Shown here piece after piece: positions 1-5,697 of a stretch of 5,697 bases of DNA; position 1 is the stretch's first letter, and each line of letters opens with the position of its first letter. The DNA lies in assembly GCA_021805955.1 (NCBI GenBank), contig JAJZDO010000808.1, positions 1-5,697 on the forward strand, written 5' to 3'. The position numbers and the translations under genes are program-made. This stretch comes from Acidobacteriota bacterium. GTDB taxonomy: Bacteria; Acidobacteriota; Terriglobia; Terriglobales; Acidobacteriaceae. The notes beneath the pieces were generated by a model. The model was given only the letters and a program-made list of their open reading frames with translations. It was not told the origin of the DNA and searched no databases.

Positions 1-411
1 GGCCACACGCCGGCTGCACAGATGAAGCAAGTCGAGAGCTTGATCGCCAACCAGATCAGCGCGGTGTACGTCGATATGGGCCATCGAGGCCAGGACTATG
101 ACGGTGCGGTCACCCTGCATGTCGACAAGAGACGAAGAGGGCGGACATCGCGCGCAGGATGGCGATGGATGAAACGCCGTGCCGCGGTCGAGCCAAGCAT
201 CGGACAGATGAAGAACGAACACCGCTTGGAACGGAATCGGCTGAAGGGTACTGCCAGAAATGCGATCAACGCCATCCTGGCAGCCGCCGCGATGAACTTC
301 CAGAAGCTCCTCAGAGCTTTTTCGCGCATTTTTCTGTTCTGCTTGATCCACGCATGGAACGAGATGCTCACCTTCAATCTGCTTGAGAATCGCTTTTTCA
401 GGATCGACTAG
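1..411 (+). CDS. IS5-family transposase, C-terminal part (cut by left window edge)
   Basis: The frame is open from base 1, so this is the C-terminal 136 residues of a longer transposase; the ATG at 22 is internal, not a start. These enzymes cut and rejoin DNA with a DDE (RNase H-like) site. The second catalytic Asp is in YVDMGHRG and the catalytic Glu is in AAVEPSIGQMKNEHRLERNR, the typical IS5 C-terminal block (E-P-x-I-G, K-x-E-H-R, R-N-x-L-K-G). It is followed by the A-x-N-A-I-L-A-A-A-A-M-N-F segment. The first Asp and the N-terminus lie outside the window. No stop or frameshift interrupts the visible part. The TAG at 409-411 shares CTAG with the stop of the convergent glycosyltransferase remnant. 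Family assignment is firm; subgroup and whether the full gene is intact are unknown. Confidence 0.87.
   Translation, partial: GHTPAAQMKQVESLIANQISAVYVDMGHRGQDYDGAVTLHVDKRRRGRTSRAGWRWMKRRAAVEPSIGQMKNEHRLERNRLKGTARNAINAILAAAAMNFQKLLRAFSRIFLFCLIHAWNEMLTFNLLENRFFRID
1..411 (+). mobile_element. Right end of an IS5-family insertion sequence
   Basis: The element is inferred from the transposase fragment, which runs almost to the presumed terminus. The sequence TTTTTCAGGATCGA just before CTAG (394-411) looks like a terminal inverted repeat running into the target site. IS5-type elements often duplicate short YTAR or TA-type targets, so CTAG at 408-411 could be the target copy or part of the repeat. 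The left end is not in the window, so neither the repeat nor the duplication can be confirmed and the exact edge is uncertain by several bases. Confidence 0.6.
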
Positions 412-700
412 GCTAAAGTCGATAGGTTGATCTGTGTGCGTGTCTTGTCCCTCAACCAGCCCCACTTATTGAAGTACTGGATGGCCGAGCGCATATGCAA
501 AAACAGTGGTTTGCGGTTTCGATATGACCCATCTGATGGACATGCTCAACCGTAACCCCCGGCCAGTAGAGCAGCTTGGATGCGGCCAGCATGCGCCGGC
601 AAACGTCCACATCCTCCATATATAGAAAGAATCGCTCATAGAACCCACTGACTGCTTCCAGCAGATCGGGGCTGAGTATGGGCGAAATTCCTTTCAACAT
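408..700 (-). pseudogene. Glycosyltransferase family 2 C-terminal remnant, frameshifted
   Basis: Reading from the ATG at 700 gives ERFFLYMEDVDVCRRML, the conserved late GT2 (GT-A fold, rhamnosyltransferase-like) motif F-x-E-R-F-F-x-Y-x-E-D-V-D-x-C-R-R, then a Y-W-P-G-V-T-V-E-H-V-H-Q segment. This frame runs into unrelated residues and stops at 452. At the T5 run (A5 at 499-503 on the plus strand) the next frame takes over and gives HMRSAIQYFNKWGWLRDKTR, the usual C-terminal tail of the same family, ending at TAG 410-408. Adding one T restores a continuous tail, about 97 residues in total. Complete members have about 300 residues, so the nucleotide-binding N-terminal two thirds are missing. 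The ATG abuts the dehydrogenase TAA and has GAGGAG 9 bases upstream, so an 82-residue peptide might be made, but catalysis is not expected. A sequencing indel could explain the frameshift but not the missing N-terminus. Confidence 0.82.
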
Positions 701-1789
701 TTAGCTGAGCTCCTCGTCGAAACAAACGGCGACTTTGCCGCACCGGCCGGAAGCCATCAGGGCATAAGCTTCATCGACCTGGGCGAGCGAAAAGCGATGA
801 GTCACCAGAGTGGATGGATACAAATGCCATCGCACAAGCCGCTCAACGAGTTCCTGCATTTTCCAGATGGAAGTCACCCAGGAGCCGTAAATCGTCTTCT
901 GGTCGTGCATCAGATCGGCGGATGGATGGAACTGAACTGTGCCCCCTTCACCGAGAAAAACAATGCGTCCCCAGCGACGAGTGGCGCGGAGTGCCGTAGC
1001 TCGCGCGTCATGGTGACCCGAACATTCAACGGAGCGTTCGACACCGTGACCCTCGGTTAGCGTCAAAATTTCTGAGACATTCTCCGGCCCTGCCGCGATG
1101 GTCTCATCGCACAAGCCAAGATCACGCGCCAATCTCAGTCTTTCTGGCAGAACGTCAATCCCGAAGATGCGATGAGCCCCAAGCTTGCGGCATAATGCCG
1201 CTGCAGCCATGCCGACCGGCCCGAGGCCAGTGATGAGTACCGCATCATTGCCGCTGATGCCGATTTTCTCCAAACCCTCGTATGCCGTGCCGAAGCCACA
1301 CGCTACCTGCGCGCCATCGGTGTAGGAGAGTGCATCTGGGAGCTGCACAAGATCTTTCTCTTCCGCCAAAAGGTAGTCGGCCATGCCGCCATCCCGCTGC
1401 CATCCGTATGCGCGGCGATATCGTTCACTGGTGCAAGAGATCATGTACCCACGGCGACAGTCGTTGCAGAGACCGCAGCCGGAGATGTGATACACGATCA
1501 CTCGATTTCCGACTGCAAAGCGGCGGCAACCGGGCCCCGTCTTTATAATCTGCCCGCATGGTTCGTGCCCTGCAATCACCCCCTGATAACCTTCAGGCCC
1601 TTTCCCTAGGTGCTCGCGATAGATGGCGCGAATGTCTGAGCCGCAGATGGTTGAAGACTTCATGCGAAGTAGGACCTGCCCCCAATGGGGCTCAGGCACA
1701 GCATACGAACGAAGTTCAGCGGTACTGTTGCCGGGAAGCACGGCTCCCTGCATTTCCGCTCCGCCTTCCAACTGCATGTGGCCTGTCAA
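701..1789 (-). CDS. Zinc-dependent alcohol/polyol dehydrogenase (MDR superfamily)
   Basis: This is a cytoplasmic medium-chain dehydrogenase that should oxidise a secondary alcohol or sugar alcohol, or do the reverse, with NAD. The TTG start at 1789 is chosen because AAGGAGG (1801-1795) lies 5 bases upstream; this gives 362 residues, normal for the family. Catalytic zinc ligands are probably Cys49 (ICGSD), His75 (AGHEPCG) and Cys164 (ACGFGTAYEG). Cys105, 108, 111 and 119 form the structural zinc lobe (GCGLCNDCRRGYMISC). The Rossmann motif GLGPVG is at 188-193, and Asp212 (GIDV) at the end of the second strand points to NAD rather than NADP. An in-frame ATG at 1810 overlaps the aldo/keto reductase stop as ATGA but has only a distant, weak Shine-Dalgarno; ATGs at 1777 and 1753 lack suitable spacing. 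The two genes are almost certainly co-transcribed. Substrate is unknown: sorbitol-, threonine- and butanediol-type enzymes share this layout. Confidence 0.93.
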   Translation of the reverse strand: MTGHMQLEGGAEMQGAVLPGNSTAELRSYAVPEPHWGQVLLRMKSSTICGSDIRAIYREHLGKGPEGYQGVIAGHEPCGQIIKTGPGCRRFAVGNRVIVYHISGCGLCNDCRRGYMISCTSERYRRAYGWQRDGGMADYLLAEEKDLVQLPDALSYTDGAQVACGFGTAYEGLEKIGISGNDAVLITGLGPVGMAAAALCRKLGAHRIFGIDVLPERLRLARDLGLCDETIAAGPENVSEILTLTEGHGVERSVECSGHHDARATALRATRRWGRIVFLGEGGTVQFHPSADLMHDQKTIYGSWVTSIWKMQELVERLVRWHLYPSTLVTHRFSLAQVDEAYALMASGRCGKVAVCFDEELS

Positions 1790-1794
1790 CGTTT

Positions 1795-1801
1795 CCTCCT
1801 T
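1795..1801 (-). promoter_or_regulatory. Strong Shine-Dalgarno that decides the TTG start of the dehydrogenase
   Basis: On the minus strand AAGGAGG is followed by 5 bases and then TTG (1789-1787). It lies 3' of the reductase stop (1809-1807) and inside the short extension that the alternative ATG at 1810 would give, so it favours TTG over that ATG. Confidence 0.75.
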
Positions 1802-1806
1802 AATTT

Positions 1807-2832
1807 TCATGCTGGTGTAATGACTCCATTCTCGTCCCAAAGGTCGTGCCACGATTGATTTTCCTTCCAAAGAAAAACCTGGCCTTTGATCAAGCGGCAA
1901 CGGCGATCGGCAGCTGCAATTTTTTTCATGTCCTCGGGCGTCAGCGGATCTTCCACCACTGCGCGCAGGTTCGCCGCATAGTTATGTGGATTGACGGAAA
2001 ATGGAATCACCACCTCACCTCGCTGCACTGCCCACTTGAGACAGACCTCTGCAGCATGGACTTCATGCTCGTCCGCGATCGCGCGGACCACAGGATCGTC
2101 GAGCGGAGACGTATCCGATGGTGTTCGGTCTCTCTCCGGACGTCCCGGCGAACCAAGCGGACAGAAGCCGATTGGCTGAATCTGGTTTCCGAGCAGATAG
2201 GAAAGAAACTCAGGCTGTTGAAAATGCGGATGCAGTTCCATCTCATTGCATGCGGGGCGAACCTGAGCGTCTTGTAACAGCAGTTCTAGTTTCGGAATGG
2301 TCATATTCGACGTTCCGATATGACGCACCAGTCCTTGCTCCACCAATTGCTCCATCGCTCCCCAGGTCTCCATAAACTCCGCGTGGATGTACCCCCGGGC
2401 ATCGGGGCTGCGAGAATCGACATCGCAGCCGGGGGGATGGAAATTCGGAAACGGCCAGTGAACAAGATAGAGATCGAGATACTCGATCCGGAGATCGCGC
2501 AGGGATTGCTTGCAGGACGAGGCGACATCCTTCGCTGCGTGCTTGTCATTCCAGAGCTTGGATGTGATCCAGAAATCCTCGCGCGGTGCGAGTCCGTTCC
2601 ATATCGACTGCAGCGCTTCCCCAATGAACGCTTCATTGCCGTAGACTGCAGCACAGTCGAACTGACGATATCCGATCCTGGCCGCATCGAGAACTGCGGC
2701 GGCAATCTGCTCGCCACTCACATGGTCGGAGCCGAAGGTACCCAGACCCATGACTGGAATTTGTGCGCCATTCGCCAGTGTGCGCTTGGGGACAATTGCT
2801 GGATCGACAGCTTTCGGCAACTGGGCCATCAT
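1807..2832 (-). CDS. Aldo/keto reductase family oxidoreductase
   Basis: This is a soluble (beta/alpha)8 reductase of 341 residues acting on carbonyl or hydroxyl groups of small molecules. The tetrad is visible: Asp59 (RQFDCAAVYGNE), Tyr64, Lys92 (ITSKLW) and His125 (LVHWP). Other family landmarks are IPVMGLGTF near the N-terminus, the H-I-G-T-S-N strand and N-E-M-E-L-H-P-H. The cofactor loop reads IPFSVNPHNYAAN, where NADP-using members usually have I-P-K-S and a later Arg; both basic residues that hold the 2'-phosphate are replaced (Phe278, and Asn at the Arg site), which suggests NADH use (inference). The ATG at 2832 is chosen because GAGG lies 8 bases upstream and no homology is evident in the 37-residue extension to the GTG/ATG-type start at 2943. 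A second ATG follows directly at 2829. Its stop overlaps an ATG as ATGA, coupling it to the dehydrogenase. Substrate unknown. Confidence 0.92.
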   Translation of the reverse strand: MMAQLPKAVDPAIVPKRTLANGAQIPVMGLGTFGSDHVSGEQIAAAVLDAARIGYRQFDCAAVYGNEAFIGEALQSIWNGLAPREDFWITSKLWNDKHAAKDVASSCKQSLRDLRIEYLDLYLVHWPFPNFHPPGCDVDSRSPDARGYIHAEFMETWGAMEQLVEQGLVRHIGTSNMTIPKLELLLQDAQVRPACNEMELHPHFQQPEFLSYLLGNQIQPIGFCPLGSPGRPERDRTPSDTSPLDDPVVRAIADEHEVHAAEVCLKWAVQRGEVVIPFSVNPHNYAANLRAVVEDPLTPEDMKKIAAADRRCRLIKGQVFLWKENQSWHDLWDENGVITPA

Positions 2833-2898
2833 GCTTGCATCCTCAATACTGTTATTGTGCGACAAACCAGTAAGCGCACGTTCTCGTAGACCCGATTC

Positions 2899-2957
2899 CG
2901 AACCTGGGAAGTCTATCGTGAACGGTAAAAAACATGAAACCACGCGAGCCTGGGAAG
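2899..2957 (-). repeat. Pair of 13-base direct repeats in the hydrolase-reductase spacer
   Basis: On the minus strand CTTCCCAGGCTCG (2957-2945) recurs as CTTCCCAGGTTCG (2911-2899), one mismatch, 46 bases apart. Both lie in the 148-base spacer upstream of the aldo/keto reductase. They could be paired binding sites or chance. I see no convincing promoter and no hairpin with a T tract elsewhere in this spacer. Confidence 0.35.
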
Positions 2958-2980
2958 CATTTAAGGCTCTAATGGACTAC

Positions 2981-5377
2981 CTATTCACCCATGCCACATG
3001 TGGCCGCCTGGTCGACATCGGCGGGACGCAATTGTGGGTTGGCCAGCAGGTCGGACGCTGAGGAACACACCGCAGGAACCGCATGGAAATCCTCCCATGC
3101 CAGCCGGTAATTTCGAGTTGGCAGATTGTGCGCCGTGGCAAATTGGTTTCGCGCGGCGGCGATCGAATTCACCCACTCCCCAAACGGAAGAAGTTTCTCT
3201 CGATAGACCAGGTAGGACATATCCACCGTTCTATCCGGAAGATGATCCTTCACGTCATTCAGTTCGTGCAAGAAACGGCGGCCATTGGCCTCTTCAACGC
3301 GCGGAAACCATCGCTCGTCCCAGGTTGCCACGGAATTCTTCAGCACTTCGTTCCGCTGCTGCCAGATCGACGTCGCAGTATCCAGCGCACTATCAACTGC
3401 GCTGAGCGCCTCTTTGGGATTTTTCTCCTTGACCCGAGAAGCGGATAGAAGATCTACATCCATCCGATGGATACCGGCAATCATTGTAAGATTCTGGCGG
3501 CACAGATCCGCGATTGTCAGATAGACCTGAAGGTTATACCGATTGAACTGCGCCCGCTGGATGTTTTCATGAAGCAGTCCCAATAAAACCTGGTTTTGTT
3601 GATCTGCCTGCGATGCCAGAGCAATTCTCCTGAAATTTTCCTTCGACCAGGTTGACGAATAATTCAGGCTTTCATCCGGCACTGGCGGCAACGGGAGCGT
3701 CTGATCGTGTGCCGGATGAGGCGGCGTAAAGATTTCGTACGAAGATCCCCAGATTGGCTTTCGCGCTTTCGACTCCATGGGATCCCAGCTTTCATTCCAT
3801 GATTGAGCCTGTTCGCTCATCAATTGATACACGCGGTCCATGTTGACCACTTCCGTCCCATAGAACAGCGAGTAGAACGTACTCGACAATTCCGGGGAAC
3901 TCGGCACTCCAGGATGCCAGCCTGCAGCCACTCCCGCAACATACCCAAGCCAAAAGGCCTCCGGATTCACGCCTTCGTCTGACCAACCGGCATCCACCTC
4001 ACCGATAACGCTGGTATTCACACGCGACGAATCGAAGGAGATTTTTTTCATGATGTCGTCTACCCGTGGAAGACCCGGATTGTCTTCGAATTCATCGCTC
4101 GATGCACCGTGCAGTCGCTTACTTTGGGGAAGGATAAAGTAGTCGGGGAACATTTTCTCTTCGCCCTCGGTCGAAGTGAAAATCATTTGCCGAATGCCGC
4201 GTTGATGGAATGCTCTGTCATACGTTGGACCATAGACTTCGCCATTGATAAGATACGGCGGCAAGGATGAGAGGTCGCTTGGCTTCATCGGATACTCGCC
4301 CCAGAAAATCACACTTCGTCCGCGATCATGCAAGTAACTGCCCGTCTTGTCGACAAAGTGTGCGAACACCTTTCCAACCGAACCTAACTGTTTTGCCAAA
4401 TCCGCTTCGTTGCACTGCGAATTATGTGCAAGGCCTAGATAATAAGGTTCATCGGTCGAAAGGTAAAAATACTTTACTCCCTTATTGGCATCGAGCAAGT
4501 CCTGATACATGCCTTCCAGCAGCCTGTAAGAAGCTGGGTTGGTTGAGCAAAGCTCATAGTTGCTTTCAGGATATTCCCGTAGCTTTGCGTATTCCGGGTG
4601 CTTCAGAATGAAGGCGATGTGAGCCGGGCCATCCAGGTACGGGATCAGCTGCACGTGATACCGAAGGCCGTAGTTCGTTAATTCCTGCAGCTCTTCGGGA
4701 GTTAAAGCGTAAGGTTCTACAACCGCAGGAGCGCTCTTATATTGGAAATGCCCATTGAGCTTGATCACAAAACCATTGATCTTATAAAACGCGGCTTGTC
4801 TCAGATTGCGCTTCAACTCATCCATATGTTCAAGATGATGATTGTCATCCCAGTAGATGTGGCGAAGTTGCATATCCGGCCAATCGACTATGCTTCCTTC
4901 CGGAAACCAAAGCGTCCCTTTGTTGCGGCGCAGCAACTGAACCAGCGTCTCGACTCCATAGAACAGTCCAGTGGAAGCGTTTGCCGTGATTGTGATGGCT
5001 CCTTGGTGCAAATCGATCCGATACGCCTGCTCCTCCAATGATCCCTTATTGGGATCCACCGCAGTTCCAATGGGCACACTTCCTGGACGAATACGCAGGG
5101 AGACAGTGCCTCCCGTGCCGCCGGTGGCGCCGAGTCGCACGTTAAATCTGTTGGCAAGGTCCTCACGCAACGCATCAACCGCAACGTTATCTTTGGCAAC
5201 GCCTTTGTCGAGTTTCAACTGCCACGTCTGGTTGAAGGTAACGTCGGGCCCATCCAAAGAGACCTTTTGCGGCTCCGGAATGACAGTGTAACCCCGAGCA
5301 AATAGCGGAGACACAGTCTGTGCCTGCCCTATAAAACAACACACGCTGGCTACTGACGCGATTATGAAAGCCCTCAT
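2981..5377 (-). CDS. Exported, divergent GH20-like glycoside hydrolase (beta-hexosaminidase superfamily)
   Basis: This 798-residue protein probably removes a sugar, perhaps an N-acetylhexosamine, from an oligosaccharide in the periplasm or outside the cell. The ATG at 5377 has GAGG 8 bases upstream; a TTG at 5398 would add only 7 residues before the signal peptide. Residues 1-19 form a signal peptide, likely cut after GQA. Residues about 30-155 match the GH20 N-terminal domain (YTVIPEPQKV start, A-S-T-G-L-F-Y-G-V-E-T-L-x-Q-L end). The barrel follows (about 170-490): LRHIYWDD, KINGF, LIPYLDGPAH, the Asp309-Glu310 pair in KYFYLSTDEPYY, IFWGEYP and GWSDEGVNPEAFW. The D-E pair is the expected catalytic pair, but H-x-G-G before it is Y-L-S-T, and the usual H-x-H-x-x-D after K-x-N is missing. 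About 300 C-terminal residues are rich in predicted helix and unassigned. Substrate is uncertain; loss of activity is possible but the frame is intact. Confidence 0.82.
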   Translation of the reverse strand: MRAFIIASVASVCCFIGQAQTVSPLFARGYTVIPEPQKVSLDGPDVTFNQTWQLKLDKGVAKDNVAVDALREDLANRFNVRLGATGGTGGTVSLRIRPGSVPIGTAVDPNKGSLEEQAYRIDLHQGAITITANASTGLFYGVETLVQLLRRNKGTLWFPEGSIVDWPDMQLRHIYWDDNHHLEHMDELKRNLRQAAFYKINGFVIKLNGHFQYKSAPAVVEPYALTPEELQELTNYGLRYHVQLIPYLDGPAHIAFILKHPEYAKLREYPESNYELCSTNPASYRLLEGMYQDLLDANKGVKYFYLSTDEPYYLGLAHNSQCNEADLAKQLGSVGKVFAHFVDKTGSYLHDRGRSVIFWGEYPMKPSDLSSLPPYLINGEVYGPTYDRAFHQRGIRQMIFTSTEGEEKMFPDYFILPQSKRLHGASSDEFEDNPGLPRVDDIMKKISFDSSRVNTSVIGEVDAGWSDEGVNPEAFWLGYVAGVAAGWHPGVPSSPELSSTFYSLFYGTEVVNMDRVYQLMSEQAQSWNESWDPMESKARKPIWGSSYEIFTPPHPAHDQTLPLPPVPDESLNYSSTWSKENFRRIALASQADQQNQVLLGLLHENIQRAQFNRYNLQVYLTIADLCRQNLTMIAGIHRMDVDLLSASRVKEKNPKEALSAVDSALDTATSIWQQRNEVLKNSVATWDERWFPRVEEANGRRFLHELNDVKDHLPDRTVDMSYLVYREKLLPFGEWVNSIAAARNQFATAHNLPTRNYRLAWEDFHAVPAVCSSASDLLANPQLRPADVDQAATCGMGE

Positions 5378-5478
5378 CGATATGACCTCGATAAACAATT
5401 CTGAAGTATATAGCCCTACATAGTCACGAGTAGTCTCGCCATTGCGACTGTCGCTTCATGCGAGTGGATTACTGTCCT
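5378..5478 (-). promoter_or_regulatory. Leader of the GH20-like gene: possible -10 hexamer and small palindrome
   Basis: On the minus strand TATACT (5410-5405) matches five of six bases of a sigma-70 -10 box and lies 27 bases before the start codon, but no good -35 box stands 16-18 bases upstream. Further upstream is the 11-base palindrome GCGACTGTCGC (5454-5444), which could be an operator. Both are weak on their own. The rest of the stretch shows nothing recognisable, so a promoter here is only a possibility and the gene may instead be read from the receptor promoter. Confidence 0.25.
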
Positions 5479-5525
5479 GTGGATGGCGTGTGGAGAAGCG
5501 GTGCGCATCTCCACACGCCATCCAC
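5479..5525 (-). terminator. Long hairpin directly after the receptor stop codon (terminator or mRNA-stabilising stem)
   Basis: The arms GTGGATGGCGTGTGGAGA (5479-5496) and TCTCCACACGCCATCCAC (5508-5525) are perfect 18-bp inverted repeats. Inside them one mismatch (A5497 against A5507) is followed by three more pairs (GCG with CGC) and a three-base loop, giving a stem of about 22 positions. It begins on the base next to the receptor stop (5528-5526). Neither strand has a T run after the stem, so it is not a classic intrinsic terminator. It may reduce read-through, protect the receptor message from 3' decay, or be a scattered palindromic repeat. Confidence 0.6.
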
Positions 5526-5697
5526 CTACCAAAGGAGCTTCGATGCAAGCTGAAGTTGCCGTCTTGTCTGCGCCACGGTGGATTGTATCTGGCCAAACGC
5601 CGACCCGGCGTTCGCACAGGCGTTTGGATTCGCGAAGTTCACCTGATTAAAGGTATTGAAGCTCTCTGCTCTGAACTGGAGCCTGAATGTCTGCGGC
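5526..5697 (-). CDS. TonB-dependent outer-membrane receptor, C-terminal end (cut by right window edge)
   Basis: The minus strand is open from 5696 to TAG at 5528-5526, giving the last 56 residues. They read TFRLQFRAESFNTFNQVNFA, then N-P-N-A, then S-A-F-G-Q-I-Q-S-T-V-A-Q-T-R-R-Q-L-Q-L-A, and finish with K-L-L-W. This is the closing beta strands of the Oar-like TonB-dependent receptors abundant in Acidobacteriota (R-A-E-x-F-N-x-F-N-x-x-N-F, then S-A-F-G-x-I, then R-Q-x-Q-L-A-x-K). The terminal aromatic residue fits recognition by the BAM machinery. The plug domain and most of the barrel lie beyond the window, so the ligand cannot be judged. It is the apparent first known gene of the locus, 148 bases upstream of the exported hydrolase. 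The gene is too short here to stand out by length, and the identification rests on the C-terminal motif. Confidence 0.85.
   Translation of the reverse strand, partial: PQTFRLQFRAESFNTFNQVNFANPNACANAGSAFGQIQSTVAQTRRQLQLASKLLW

Noticed and set aside
96..377. Minus-strand reading frame of 93 codons at the left end
   Set aside because: It is the shadow of the transposase, whose DDE motif is on the plus strand.
499..506. Programmed -1 ribosomal frameshift at the T5 run in the glycosyltransferase remnant
   Set aside because: The site is not a canonical X-XXY-YYZ slippery heptamer in frame, and the gene already lacks its N-terminus, so a decay mutation is simpler.
2320..2889. Long plus-strand reading frame of 189 codons
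   Set aside because: It is antisense to the aldo/keto reductase, has no recognisable domain, and mirrors the codon pattern of the real gene.
2833..2980. Spacer of 148 bases, the same length as the receptor-hydrolase spacer (5378-5525)
   Set aside because: The two spacers share no visible sequence similarity, so the equal length looks like coincidence.
4267..4611. Plus-strand reading frame of 114 codons
   Set aside because: It is antisense to the barrel of the GH20-like gene and shows no family motif.
5593..5627. Mutually exclusive hairpins (AACGCCG with CGGCGTT, or CCAAACGCC with GGCGTTTGG), resembling an attenuator
   Set aside because: They fall inside the receptor coding sequence at repeated Ala/Asn/Gly codons (NPNACANAGSAFG), so codon constraint explains them.
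5543..5650. A 35-codon plus-strand reading frame with a good AAAGGAG upstream
   Set aside because: It lies antisense to the receptor C-terminus, which has clear family motifs; the apparent Shine-Dalgarno is the complement of the K-L-L-W stop region.
1..5697. CRISPR array, tRNA, rRNA or defence system
   Set aside because: No regularly spaced repeats, tRNA-like cloverleaf, or nuclease/defence protein motif was seen on either strand.

Overview
The window most resembles DNA from an Acidobacteriota soil bacterium (Terriglobia type). This rests on the style of the proteins: an Oar-like TonB-dependent receptor C-terminus, a divergent exported GH20-like hydrolase, and an aldo/keto reductase plus zinc dehydrogenase pair. 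The taxonomic call is inference, because no marker gene or RNA gene is present.

Layout. All genes from the right edge down to about position 408 lie on the minus strand, so they read right to left. At the right edge (5697-5526) are the last 56 codons of a TonB-dependent outer-membrane receptor. Its stop codon is followed directly by a large hairpin (5525-5479), then a short leader with an 11-bp palindrome and a -10-like hexamer. Next come a 798-residue exported GH20-like glycoside hydrolase (5377-2981), a 148-bp spacer, an aldo/keto reductase (2832-1807), and an NAD-type zinc alcohol/polyol dehydrogenase (1789-701). The last two are tightly coupled: the reductase stop codon overlaps an ATG in the arrangement ATGA, and a strong Shine-Dalgarno sequence lies just after it. 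Directly against the dehydrogenase stop codon lies the C-terminal remnant of a family 2 glycosyltransferase (700-408), broken by a one-base frameshift. From the left edge, on the plus strand, comes the C-terminal part of an IS5-family transposase (1-411). It converges on the glycosyltransferase remnant so closely that both reading frames end in the same CTAG.

How the genes may work together. The receptor would import an oligosaccharide or glycoconjugate across the outer membrane. The exported GH20-like enzyme would trim it, and the two cytoplasmic oxidoreductases would interconvert carbonyl and hydroxyl groups on the released sugar or aglycone. This looks like a small carbohydrate-utilisation locus; the substrate cannot be read from the sequence. 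The left 700 bases are a degraded boundary containing an insertion sequence and a broken gene.
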